From assembly GCF_002080415.1 (NCBI RefSeq), contig NZ_CP020474.1, positions 1,811,501 through 1,875,500 of the forward strand: a stretch of DNA of 64,000 nt, in the 5' to 3' direction. A program made the translations under genes and the position numbers. Of the stretch, positions 7,664 through 14,894 are shown one piece after another. The notes below the pieces were generated by a model, which was not told where the DNA came from, did no database searches, and was given only the letters and a program-made list of their open reading frames with translations. Numbering within the stretch: position 1 is the first letter of the stretch; the number at the start of each line of letters is the position of its first letter. Origin of the DNA: Roseovarius mucosus (lineage in GTDB: Bacteria > Pseudomonadota > Alphaproteobacteria > Rhodobacterales > Rhodobacteraceae).

Positions 7664-8986
7664 TCAGCGCAGGATCGGAACCCCGGTCATGCCTTGGGCC
7701 GCGCGGTTCATGGCGGGCGGCTTTGGTCCCCCCGTGGCCCAATCCAGCAACTCGACCGTGTGGACCACCGGAATACCCGTCCCTGAACCGATTTGCATCA
7801 TGCAACCGATGTTGCCTGCGGCGATTACGTCCGGGTTCTTGGCCTCCAGCGTGCGCACCTTGCGCGCCTTGAGTTGCTTGGAAATCTCGGGCTGCATCAG
7901 GTTATAAGTGCCCGCCGACCCACAGCAAAGATGACTGTCTGCCGGTTCCACAACCGCGAACCCGGCCCGCTTGAGCAGATCCTTGGGATAGGTCTTGATC
8001 TTTTGGCCATGTTGCAGCGAACAGGCGGCGTGATAGGCGATGACCATCTCCTTATCCGCGCCTTGCGGCAGATCGAGCTTCATCAGGATTTCGCTCACAT
8101 CCATGGCAATCGCGCTCACGCGCGCGGCGTCTGCTGCCAGCGCCTCATGCCGGAACATATGGCCGTAATCCTTGACCGTGGTGCCGCAACCGCTGGTGTT
8201 GATGACGATGGCGTCAAGGCCAGCCCCATCCATCTCACGCGCCCAAGCTTTGATGTTCTTGGCTGCCGTCGCGTGGCTCTCGTCGGTTTTTCCCATATGA
8301 TGCGTCAGCGCCCCACAACAGCCGGCGCCCTCAGCCACCACCACCTCGCATCCCAGCCGCGTGAGCAACCGGATCGTGGCATCGTTGATATCGGTGTTGA
8401 GCGCCTTTTGCGCACAACCCGTCATCAACGCCACCCGCTTTTTGCGCGTACCTTGCGCGGCAAAGGTTTGCGGATCGTCATTGCGGCTTACGGGCGGCAC
8501 CTGCTTTGGGGCCATTTCCAGCATCGCGCGCAGCCGCGCATCAGGCATCAGCCGCGCAAAGGGCCGCCCGATCTTGGCCCCCAACAGCGCCACCCGAAAT
8601 CGCATCGGATAGGGCAGGATACGCGCCAAAATCCAGCGCAGCGCACGATCCCCCAAGGGCCGCTTATAGCGCTCTTCGATATATTCGCGCGCCTGATCCA
8701 CCAGATGCATATAATGCACGCCAGAGGGGCAGGTGGTCATGCAGGCCAGACAGGACAGGCAGCGATCAATATGCTTGACCGTCTTGGCATCCGGCACGCG
8801 GTCATTTTCCAGCATGTCCTTGATAAGGTAAATGCGCCCTCTCGGGCTGTCCAACTCATCGCCCAGAACCTGATAGGTCGGGCACGTGGCGGTGCAAAAC
8901 CCGCAATGCACGCAAGAGCGCAAAATCTCATTGGCGCGGGCAATCTTGGGATTTTCAAGCTGTTCGGCGGTGAATTCAGTTTTCAT
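7664..8986 (-). CDS. glcF: Glycolate oxidase iron-sulfur subunit GlcF
   Basis: This 440-residue subunit carries electrons from the flavin subunits GlcD/GlcE to the quinone pool during oxidation of glycolate to glyoxylate. Two 4Fe-4S motifs lie near the N-terminus, CVHCGFCTATCPTY (about 26-39) and CLSCLACMTTCPSGV (about 76-90). Two CCG domains follow, with MTGCAQ...GAGCCGALTHH and HAACSLQHGQ...HLCCGSAGTYN. The length is normal. It is the last gene of glcD-glcE-glcF, 21 bp after glcE. Confidence 0.95.
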   Translation of the reverse strand: MKTEFTAEQLENPKIARANEILRSCVHCGFCTATCPTYQVLGDELDSPRGRIYLIKDMLENDRVPDAKTVKHIDRCLSCLACMTTCPSGVHYMHLVDQAREYIEERYKRPLGDRALRWILARILPYPMRFRVALLGAKIGRPFARLMPDARLRAMLEMAPKQVPPVSRNDDPQTFAAQGTRKKRVALMTGCAQKALNTDINDATIRLLTRLGCEVVVAEGAGCCGALTHHMGKTDESHATAAKNIKAWAREMDGAGLDAIVINTSGCGTTVKDYGHMFRHEALAADAARVSAIAMDVSEILMKLDLPQGADKEMVIAYHAACSLQHGQKIKTYPKDLLKRAGFAVVEPADSHLCCGSAGTYNLMQPEISKQLKARKVRTLEAKNPDVIAAGNIGCMMQIGSGTGIPVVHTVELLDWATGGPKPPAMNRAAQGMTGVPILR

Positions 8987-9007
8987 CTATCTCTACTTTC
9001 CCGCCAC

Positions 9008-10153
9008 TCAGACGGCTGCACCCGTGGCCATCAGCCCCGGATTTAGAATCTGTCTTGGATCGAATTTCTGCCGCAGCCCGGCCTGCAAGGCCGCCACCGG
9101 GCCGGGCAACGGGTGAAACGCGCCTTGGCTTCTGTCGCCACGGATCAGCGTGGCATGGCCGCCGCGCGCGGCCACCGCGCTGCGGATTTTCGCGGCACTC
9201 AACCCCGATCCTTGGGCAGCCAACAGCCAGATCAACCCGCCGCCCCAATCATAAAACGCCTCGCCGCCGCTCAGATCAGCAACGATCCCCGGCGCATCGG
9301 TGGGCTTCACCGACAACCGCCAGACATCGCCCGCCCGCCCCTGAAACGGGCCGACATCGCGGATATGTGCCCATGCCGCGGCGGTCTTTTCTGGATCTGC
9401 CTCAAAGCTGCACGCGCCGAACTCGGCCAAAAGCCGCGTCAGCGCCTCAGCGCGGTAGGCCACCGAATTCTCGAACCCTTCCAGCCGGATCATGGTCAGG
9501 GGCACCCCCTCTGGACTGGCTTGCAGATGCACGGCCCCTGTCACCTCATAGGGTGACGCCAGCGCCCGGCAGAGCGCGGTCACAGCAACGGCATCGCTCA
9601 GCCCCTCAATCCGCAGCATCCCCATGCTGCGCGGGCGCGGCAAGACCTTGAGCGCGACCTCGGTCAGCACACCCAACGTGCCGTAACTGCCCGCCATCAG
9701 CTTGACCAGATCATAGCCGGTGACGTTTTTCATCACGCGGCCCCCATTCTTGACGATCTGCCCGCGCCCATCGACAAACCGCACGCCAAGCAGGAAATCG
9801 CGGCAGGCCCCGGCCTGAATACGGCGCGGTCCGCTGACATTGGCGGCGACGACACCGCCGATTGTGGGTGTTCCTTGGGTGCCCAACAATCCCCGGTGAT
9901 CCATCGGCTCAAACGCCAGGCGCTGTCCCTCGGCGTCCAGTGCGGCCTCGATCTCAGCAAGCGGCGTGCCCGCCTGCGCCACCAGCGTCAGCGCGCCGGG
10001 TTCATAGAGCGTGATGCCGCTCAGGCCGGCGGTGCTCAGCCGTGCGCCATTGGACAGCGCGCCAATCGGTCGGGTGCCACCGCCCTCGATGCGCAATGGG
10101 CCTTCTGCACCCCGGATGATCTCGGCCAGGTCCGCTTCGGTCTTGGGTGTCAT
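9008..10153 (-). CDS. glcE: Glycolate oxidase FAD-binding subunit GlcE
   Basis: This is the second flavin subunit of glycolate oxidase (about 381 residues), required with GlcD for activity. The N-terminal FAD-binding (PCMH-type) fold includes PLRIEGGGTRPIG, and further on TPTIGGVVAANVSGPRRIQAGACRDFLLGVRFVDGRG is the typical GlcE segment. I chose the ATG at 10153 (MTPKTEADLAEII); a longer in-frame start at 10180 would put a repeated intergenic sequence motif into the protein. A GC-rich hairpin element separates it from glcD. Confidence 0.93.
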   Translation of the reverse strand: MTPKTEADLAEIIRGAEGPLRIEGGGTRPIGALSNGARLSTAGLSGITLYEPGALTLVAQAGTPLAEIEAALDAEGQRLAFEPMDHRGLLGTQGTPTIGGVVAANVSGPRRIQAGACRDFLLGVRFVDGRGQIVKNGGRVMKNVTGYDLVKLMAGSYGTLGVLTEVALKVLPRPRSMGMLRIEGLSDAVAVTALCRALASPYEVTGAVHLQASPEGVPLTMIRLEGFENSVAYRAEALTRLLAEFGACSFEADPEKTAAAWAHIRDVGPFQGRAGDVWRLSVKPTDAPGIVADLSGGEAFYDWGGGLIWLLAAQGSGLSAAKIRSAVAARGGHATLIRGDRSQGAFHPLPGPVAALQAGLRQKFDPRQILNPGLMATGAAV

Positions 10154-10206
10154 GCTGCTTCTTCTTGGAAAAATACTCATGGGTCCGGGGGCAAGGCCCC
10201 CGGTCG
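10154..10206. repeat. REP-like hairpin element between glcD and glcE
   Basis: A perfect stem CCGGGGGC-AAG-GCCCCCGG (about 10186-10204) is followed to the left by a segment reading ATGAGTATTTTTCCAAGAAG on the minus strand. From memory, a GC hairpin joined to an ATGAGTATTTTT-like tract recurs between many genes in Rhodobacteraceae genomes, so I read this as a copy of a dispersed element. In this operon it could reduce glcE expression or protect glcD mRNA. Confidence 0.55.
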
Positions 10207-10212
10207 GATCGC

Positions 10213-11646
10213 TCAGGCCACGCGTCGCGCGTCAGAGGACGCCAGCGGAAAGACCTTGGCCGGGTTCAGCAGCCATTTGGGATCAAACACATCTTTTACG
10301 GCCATCTGCGCTTCCAGATCCTCTGGCGCATATTGATGGGTCATGAGGTCGCGTTTTTCGATACCCACCCCATGCTCGCCGGTCAGGCACCCGCCCACTT
10401 CAACACAGAGCTTGAGGATTTCGGCCCCAAGGTCTTCGCACAGTTCCAGATCACCCGGTTTATTGGCATCAAACAGGATCAGCGGATGCATATTGCCGTC
10501 GCCTGCGTGAAACACATTGGCGACACCCAGCCCGAATTGTTCCGACAATTCGCCAATGCGTTTTAGAACATGCGGCAATTGGCTGACCGGGATGGTGCCA
10601 TCCAGACACATGTAATCGTTGATCTGCCCCATCGCGCCAAAGGCCGATTTACGGCCCAGCCAGATCGCGGCACTTTCTTCGGGGGACCGGCTCTGCCGGA
10701 ATTCCACCGGGTTGTGCCGCCGGGCAATCCCCTCGATCAGGCCCAGTTGCTCGTCAATCTCGGCATCCGATCCCTCAACCTCGACGATCAGCAGCGCCTC
10801 GCACATCGGATAGCCCGCCTTGGCGAAATCCTCGGTCGCCTCGATGCAGGGGCGGTCCATGAATTCAATGGCCACCGGCAGCACGCCAGCCTTGATGATG
10901 TCACTCACACAGGCCCCTGCGACCTCATTGGAATCGAATCCGATCAGCACGGGGCGCGCGCCTTCTGGCTTGCGCAGGATGCGCAGCGTCGCTTCGGTCA
11001 CAACGCCCAGTTGCCCCTCAGACCCGCAAACGATCCCCAAGAGGTCCAGCCCCTCGGCTTCCAGATGTGCGCCGCCCAGTTCCAGCACGGTGCCATCCAT
11101 CAGCACCATGGTCACACCCATCAGGTTGTTGGTCGTGACACCATATTTCAGGCAATGCGCCCCGCCCGAATTCATCGCGATATTGCCCGCGATGGCGCAG
11201 GCCAATTGGCTTGAGGGGTCGGGGGCATAGAAAAACCCGTGTTCCTCAACCGCGCCGGTGACGCTCAGATTGGTACGCCCTGTCTGCACCCGGATAAAAC
11301 GATTGTCATAGTCCGTCTCAAGCACCGCATTCAGCCGCGCCACACCCAGAATGACACTGTCCGCCGTGGGCAACGCCCCACCCGCAAGAGACGTGCCAGA
11401 GCCGCGCGGCACCACCGGCACTCCCATGTCGTGACAGATGCGCAGCGCCTCCGAGACCTCTTTGGTCGATCCCGGCAGGATTGCCACCAAGGGCGCACAT
11501 TTATAAGCTGTCAGCGCATCGCATTCATAGGCGCGCGTCTCGGCGGGGTCGGAAATCACCGCATCTTCTGGTAGAACTTCGCGCAGACGTTCGACCAATT
11601 CAGCCTTGCGCGCCAGAATCTCTGGCCGGGGGATGGGCATTTCCAT
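10213..11646 (-). CDS. glcD: Glycolate oxidase FAD-linked subunit GlcD
   Basis: This catalytic flavoprotein subunit (477 residues) oxidises glycolate to glyoxylate. The FAD-binding PCMH domain has VPVVPRGSGTSLAGGALP (about residues 65-85) and AGNIAMNSGGAHCLKYG. The C-terminal FAD-oxidase domain has NVFHAGDGNMHPLILFD and GGCLTGEHGVGIEKRDLM. I chose the ATG at 11646 because AGGAGGAG precedes it by a normal distance; the longer in-frame ORF to 11703 would translate the promoter palindrome. It is the first gene of glcDEF and is divergent from the DUF599 gene. Confidence 0.95.
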   Translation of the reverse strand: MEMPIPRPEILARKAELVERLREVLPEDAVISDPAETRAYECDALTAYKCAPLVAILPGSTKEVSEALRICHDMGVPVVPRGSGTSLAGGALPTADSVILGVARLNAVLETDYDNRFIRVQTGRTNLSVTGAVEEHGFFYAPDPSSQLACAIAGNIAMNSGGAHCLKYGVTTNNLMGVTMVLMDGTVLELGGAHLEAEGLDLLGIVCGSEGQLGVVTEATLRILRKPEGARPVLIGFDSNEVAGACVSDIIKAGVLPVAIEFMDRPCIEATEDFAKAGYPMCEALLIVEVEGSDAEIDEQLGLIEGIARRHNPVEFRQSRSPEESAAIWLGRKSAFGAMGQINDYMCLDGTIPVSQLPHVLKRIGELSEQFGLGVANVFHAGDGNMHPLILFDANKPGDLELCEDLGAEILKLCVEVGGCLTGEHGVGIEKRDLMTHQYAPEDLEAQMAVKDVFDPKWLLNPAKVFPLASSDARRVA

Positions 11647-11660
11647 GATAGCTCCTCCTG

Positions 11661-11698
11661 ATTGGTAATAAAATATAACCAATTTTTGCATCTGGCAA
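11661..11698 (-). promoter_or_regulatory. glcD promoter with GntR-like palindromic operator
   Basis: ATTGGT (11661-11666) and ACCAAT (11678-11683) are perfectly inverted half-sites, 11 bp apart, with near-symmetry extending inward. On the minus strand a TTGCCA (-35, 11698-11693), 17-bp spacer and TATTTT (-10, 11675-11670) can be drawn, so the palindrome covers the -10 box. ATTGGT/ACCAAT half-sites are known for PdhR and its relatives, and GlcC of E. coli, which controls glc, belongs to the same FadR-type GntR group. The usual spacing there is 3 bp, so the wider spacing is unusual. Confidence 0.5.
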
Positions 11699-11727
11699 GT
11701 CAAACCTCATAGCGATAGCTTGCGCGC

Positions 11728-12447
11728 ATGATTTGGATGGATCAACTAGCACATTTCAGCACGCTTGACGCCCTTGCCTTGGGCGGATTGGCGCTGAGCT
11801 GGCTCTGCCTTGGCTTCTTGATCGAAAACCCACCCCAGGCGCGGCCCTCGGTGACAAAACTGATGGCGCAGTATCGGCGCGAATGGATGGTGCAAATGGT
11901 TGCCCGTGACGCCCGCATCTTCGATGCGCAGCTCTTGGGAAGCCTGCGGCAGGGTACTGCGTTTTTCGCCTCGGCCACGCTCATCGCTATCGGCGGGGCG
12001 CTCGCCATGCTGGGCGATCTGGAACGGGTGATGGGCATTGCCGATGATCTGACCCCATCCACTGTGCCGGTGATTGTCTGGGAGGTGAAGATCCTTGTGA
12101 TCCTCGTGTTTCTCACCAATGCCTTTCTCAAATTCGTCTGGTCCAATCGGCTTTTTGGCTATTGCGCTGTGATCATGGCCGCCGTGCCCAATGACCCAAG
12201 CGATCCCGCCGCCTTGCCGCGTGCCCGCAAAGCGGCCGAGATCAACATCACCGCCGCGCGGGGGTTTAATCGGGGCCTGCGGGCGATCTACTTTGCGCTC
12301 TCGGCGGCGGCATGGCTCTTGGGGCCGGCGGCGCTGATCGGGGCCACGATCATCACCTGCCTCATGCTCTTGCGCCGGGAATTCGCGTCACAGTCGCGCG
12401 CGGTGCTGCTTCTGCCGGACGGTCCAGACCAACACACAGAGACTTGA
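11728..12447 (+). CDS. DUF599 family membrane protein
   Basis: This 239-residue protein has four or more hydrophobic segments (about 15-35, 75-95, 110-130 and 190-220) and the overall pattern of DUF599: a cytoplasmic stretch with YRREWMVQMVARDARIFDAQLL between the first two membrane segments, and a later EINITAARGFNRGLRAIYFAL. The family is common in proteobacteria and has no established biochemical function that I know of. The gene stands alone, divergent from glcD; its promoter must lie in the same 81-bp gap as the glc operator. Confidence 0.82.
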   Translation: MIWMDQLAHFSTLDALALGGLALSWLCLGFLIENPPQARPSVTKLMAQYRREWMVQMVARDARIFDAQLLGSLRQGTAFFASATLIAIGGALAMLGDLERVMGIADDLTPSTVPVIVWEVKILVILVFLTNAFLKFVWSNRLFGYCAVIMAAVPNDPSDPAALPRARKAAEINITAARGFNRGLRAIYFALSAAAWLLGPAALIGATIITCLMLLRREFASQSRAVLLLPDGPDQHTET

Positions 12448-12482
12448 GTGTTTTTTGCGCAGGAATGCGCTAGTTTCGCAGC

Positions 12483-12836
12483 ATGAGATGCTTGTGCCTC
12501 GTCCTCGGCTTTGTCGCCAGCTCCGCCGCAGCGGATCACCCCGATATTCTTGGCGTGCAACTGAAACAGGTTGGGACAGCCTGGAATATTGCGGTCACGG
12601 TCCTGCACCCTGACACCGGCTGGGACCACTATGTTGATGGATGGGAGGTTCTGGATGCGACGGGCAATCGGCTGGGCTATCGTCTGCTGCATCACCCACA
12701 TGTCGAAGAACAACCCTTTACGCGCTCGCTGAATGGTCTGCCCCTGCCTGAGGGCACGCAAGAGGTATTCGTGCGGGCGCATTGCTCGGTCGATGGCTGG
12801 AGTACCGCGCCCTTCCGGGTCGAGCTGCGGCACTAA
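12483..12836 (+). CDS. Small exported conserved protein
   Basis: This 117-residue protein has a short signal peptide (MRCLCLVLGFVASSAAA) and a mature part of about 100 residues rich in beta-strand pattern, with HPDTGWDHYVDGWEVLDATG in the middle and a single cysteine in VRAHCSVDGW. I recognise the type as a conserved small periplasmic protein of Rhodobacteraceae but no named domain. It follows the DUF599 gene by 35 bp on the same strand and may be co-transcribed. It converges on the MoxR operon with only 9 bp between stop codons. No function is assigned. Confidence 0.7.
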   Translation: MRCLCLVLGFVASSAAADHPDILGVQLKQVGTAWNIAVTVLHPDTGWDHYVDGWEVLDATGNRLGYRLLHHPHVEEQPFTRSLNGLPLPEGTQEVFVRAHCSVDGWSTAPFRVELRH

Positions 12837-12845
12837 GCGCGGCCC

Positions 12846-14894
12846 CTATCGCCGCCCCTCGCGCAGCCATCCCCCAAGGATCAAGCCTGACACCAGCAGC
12901 AGCACCAGCCAAGGCGGCATGATCGCCATCTGGCGCAGGCTCTGGGTCTCATAGGCGCCGCGCGGTGTGATCCCGATCCAGCCGCGCCCGGCGGCGGGAC
13001 GCCCTTCGCGTACGGCACGGATCGCGGGCACGCCGTCCTCCAGCGCCCATACTCCGCCATTGGTCGCGTCGATCTCGGGTTGCAGCACCTCGGCACTGGC
13101 AATCGTGCGCTCAAATTCAACCGGCGCTGCTGGTCCCAGGCCGATGACCGCGCTCTGATCTCCGTTTTCCAAACGATAGAGACCAATTTCCGGCCCATCG
13201 AACAATGTCTCAAACCGCCCCGGTGAGACCTCTTCCAACGGGCGTTCCACCACCTCGCCAGACGGTGTGGTGATCGTCACGGCGCCAACATCCTCGGTTA
13301 ACGAGCGTCGGATGACGCGCATCTGCTGGCCCGTCGCCTCGGCCCAGAGCGCCTCTTCCTCTAACTCAGGCTCTTTCATCATCCAATGCGCCAGACGCCG
13401 CAACAGTTCGAGCTGCGGACCACCGCCCTCAAACCCGCGCCCCCAGAGCCAGGCGTGATCCGAGGCCAAGAGCGCCACGCGGCCCTCGCCCACACGGTCA
13501 AGCAAAAGCAAGGGCCGGTCATCCGCCCCGGACATGACCACATCGCCCGCCGTTTGCGTGACCTCCACCTGTCGCAACCAACGGCCCCAATCCCCGGCAA
13601 ATTCCCGGTCAAGCCCCGCGGTCACCGGATGCCGCTCGCCCAGATCCGTGACCTTGGGCAAATAGCCATCCTCGACCACACGCGCGGTCGGGCGGGCGGG
13701 TATGATCGCCTCGAACGGACCACGGTAAATGCTCTCGGCCCCGGCAAAATCCGGACCTGCGGCAAACAGCACCGCCCCGCCATTCTCGACATATTGCCGG
13801 ATATTCTCGAGATAAACATTCGGCAGAATGCCCCGCCGCCGGTAGCGGTCAAAGATGATCAGGTCGAAATCATCCACCTTTTCCAGAAACAGCTCGCGCG
13901 TGGGAAAGGCGATCAACGACAATTCCCGCACCGGCACACCGTCTTGCTTTTCCGGCGGGCGCAGAATGGTGAAATGTACCAGATCAACCGCGCTGTCGGA
14001 TTTGAGCAGGTTGCGCCATGTCCGCGTGCCGGGATGCGGCTGACCCGACACCAGCAAAACGCTCAGCCGGTCGCGCACACCGTTGATCTGCACCAGCGCC
14101 GTGTTGTTGCGATCCGTCAATTCGCCCGGCGCGGCAGGGGTGGTGAATTGCAGGACGTTGCGCCCGCCATGCGGCAGCATCAGCGGCAGGGTAATTTCCT
14201 CGCCCAAGGGCACCTCAAAGCGGCGGGGCTCAGCCCCATCCACCGAAATATCAAGCGGCACAGACATAACGCCCGTAGGGGCTGCGCCCTCATCGGTTAC
14301 GGTCAGGGTCATTTGCACCTCTTCGCCCAGAATGGCAAAGGCCGGGGCGTTGTCGATCCGCAAACGCCGGTCCCAATCCCCCTCGCGGCCTGTGTGCAAC
14401 AGATGCAGCGGGGCGGGAATGTCTGGTGCCCGCTCGACATCATGGATACGCCCATCCGACAGAAGAATGACGCCCGCGATACGGCCAAGCGGCTCCTCGG
14501 CCATCGCCTGTGCCAGTGCCGTCATGGCCTGCGTGCCCCCATTCTCGGGCGCATCCGGCACCTGCACGCGGCGCACCTCGGTATTGCCGCGCGCTTCCAA
14601 CCGTGCTGTCAGAGTGTCGGCGGCCTCGGCCGTGCGCGTGGCGCGATCCGTCAGGTCTTGGCTGGCACTTTGATCCTCGACAATCAGAACAATGTCACTG
14701 AGGGCGGTGCGTTCCTCCTGCTGATAGGCTGGCCCCATCAGCGCGGCAAGGATCACCAGCCCGGCCAGCGCCCGGAACGGCCATCCCGCCAACCCGCGCC
14801 AAAGCGCCAAAGCCAAGCCCGACGCCACCAGCGCCGCCAGAACCGCGATCAGCCAGATCGGCAAAAGGGGGTCAAATATCACGCTGCCGGTCAT
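12846..14894 (-). CDS. Membrane protein with glutamine-amidotransferase-like domain (MoxR operon, gene 4)
   Basis: This 682-residue protein has two N-terminal membrane segments (about 10-60), a large extracytoplasmic part and a single C-terminal membrane helix (MAIMPPWLVLLLVSGLILGGWL). Around residues 275-380 it resembles class I glutamine-amidotransferase-like domains (LSVLLVSGQPHPGTRTWRNLL and ENGGAVLFAAGPDFAG), but no catalytic cysteine elbow is evident, so a structural role is more likely. A VWA-like segment (DIVLIVEDQSASQ, VILLSDGRIHD) lies at about 65-160. It overlaps the preceding gene by ATGA and closes the operon, which probably builds a membrane-bound chaperone or envelope-maintenance complex driven by MoxR. 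Confidence 0.8.
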   Translation of the reverse strand: MTGSVIFDPLLPIWLIAVLAALVASGLALALWRGLAGWPFRALAGLVILAALMGPAYQQEERTALSDIVLIVEDQSASQDLTDRATRTAEAADTLTARLEARGNTEVRRVQVPDAPENGGTQAMTALAQAMAEEPLGRIAGVILLSDGRIHDVERAPDIPAPLHLLHTGREGDWDRRLRIDNAPAFAILGEEVQMTLTVTDEGAAPTGVMSVPLDISVDGAEPRRFEVPLGEEITLPLMLPHGGRNVLQFTTPAAPGELTDRNNTALVQINGVRDRLSVLLVSGQPHPGTRTWRNLLKSDSAVDLVHFTILRPPEKQDGVPVRELSLIAFPTRELFLEKVDDFDLIIFDRYRRRGILPNVYLENIRQYVENGGAVLFAAGPDFAGAESIYRGPFEAIIPARPTARVVEDGYLPKVTDLGERHPVTAGLDREFAGDWGRWLRQVEVTQTAGDVVMSGADDRPLLLLDRVGEGRVALLASDHAWLWGRGFEGGGPQLELLRRLAHWMMKEPELEEEALWAEATGQQMRVIRRSLTEDVGAVTITTPSGEVVERPLEEVSPGRFETLFDGPEIGLYRLENGDQSAVIGLGPAAPVEFERTIASAEVLQPEIDATNGGVWALEDGVPAIRAVREGRPAAGRGWIGITPRGAYETQSLRQMAIMPPWLVLLLVSGLILGGWLREGRR

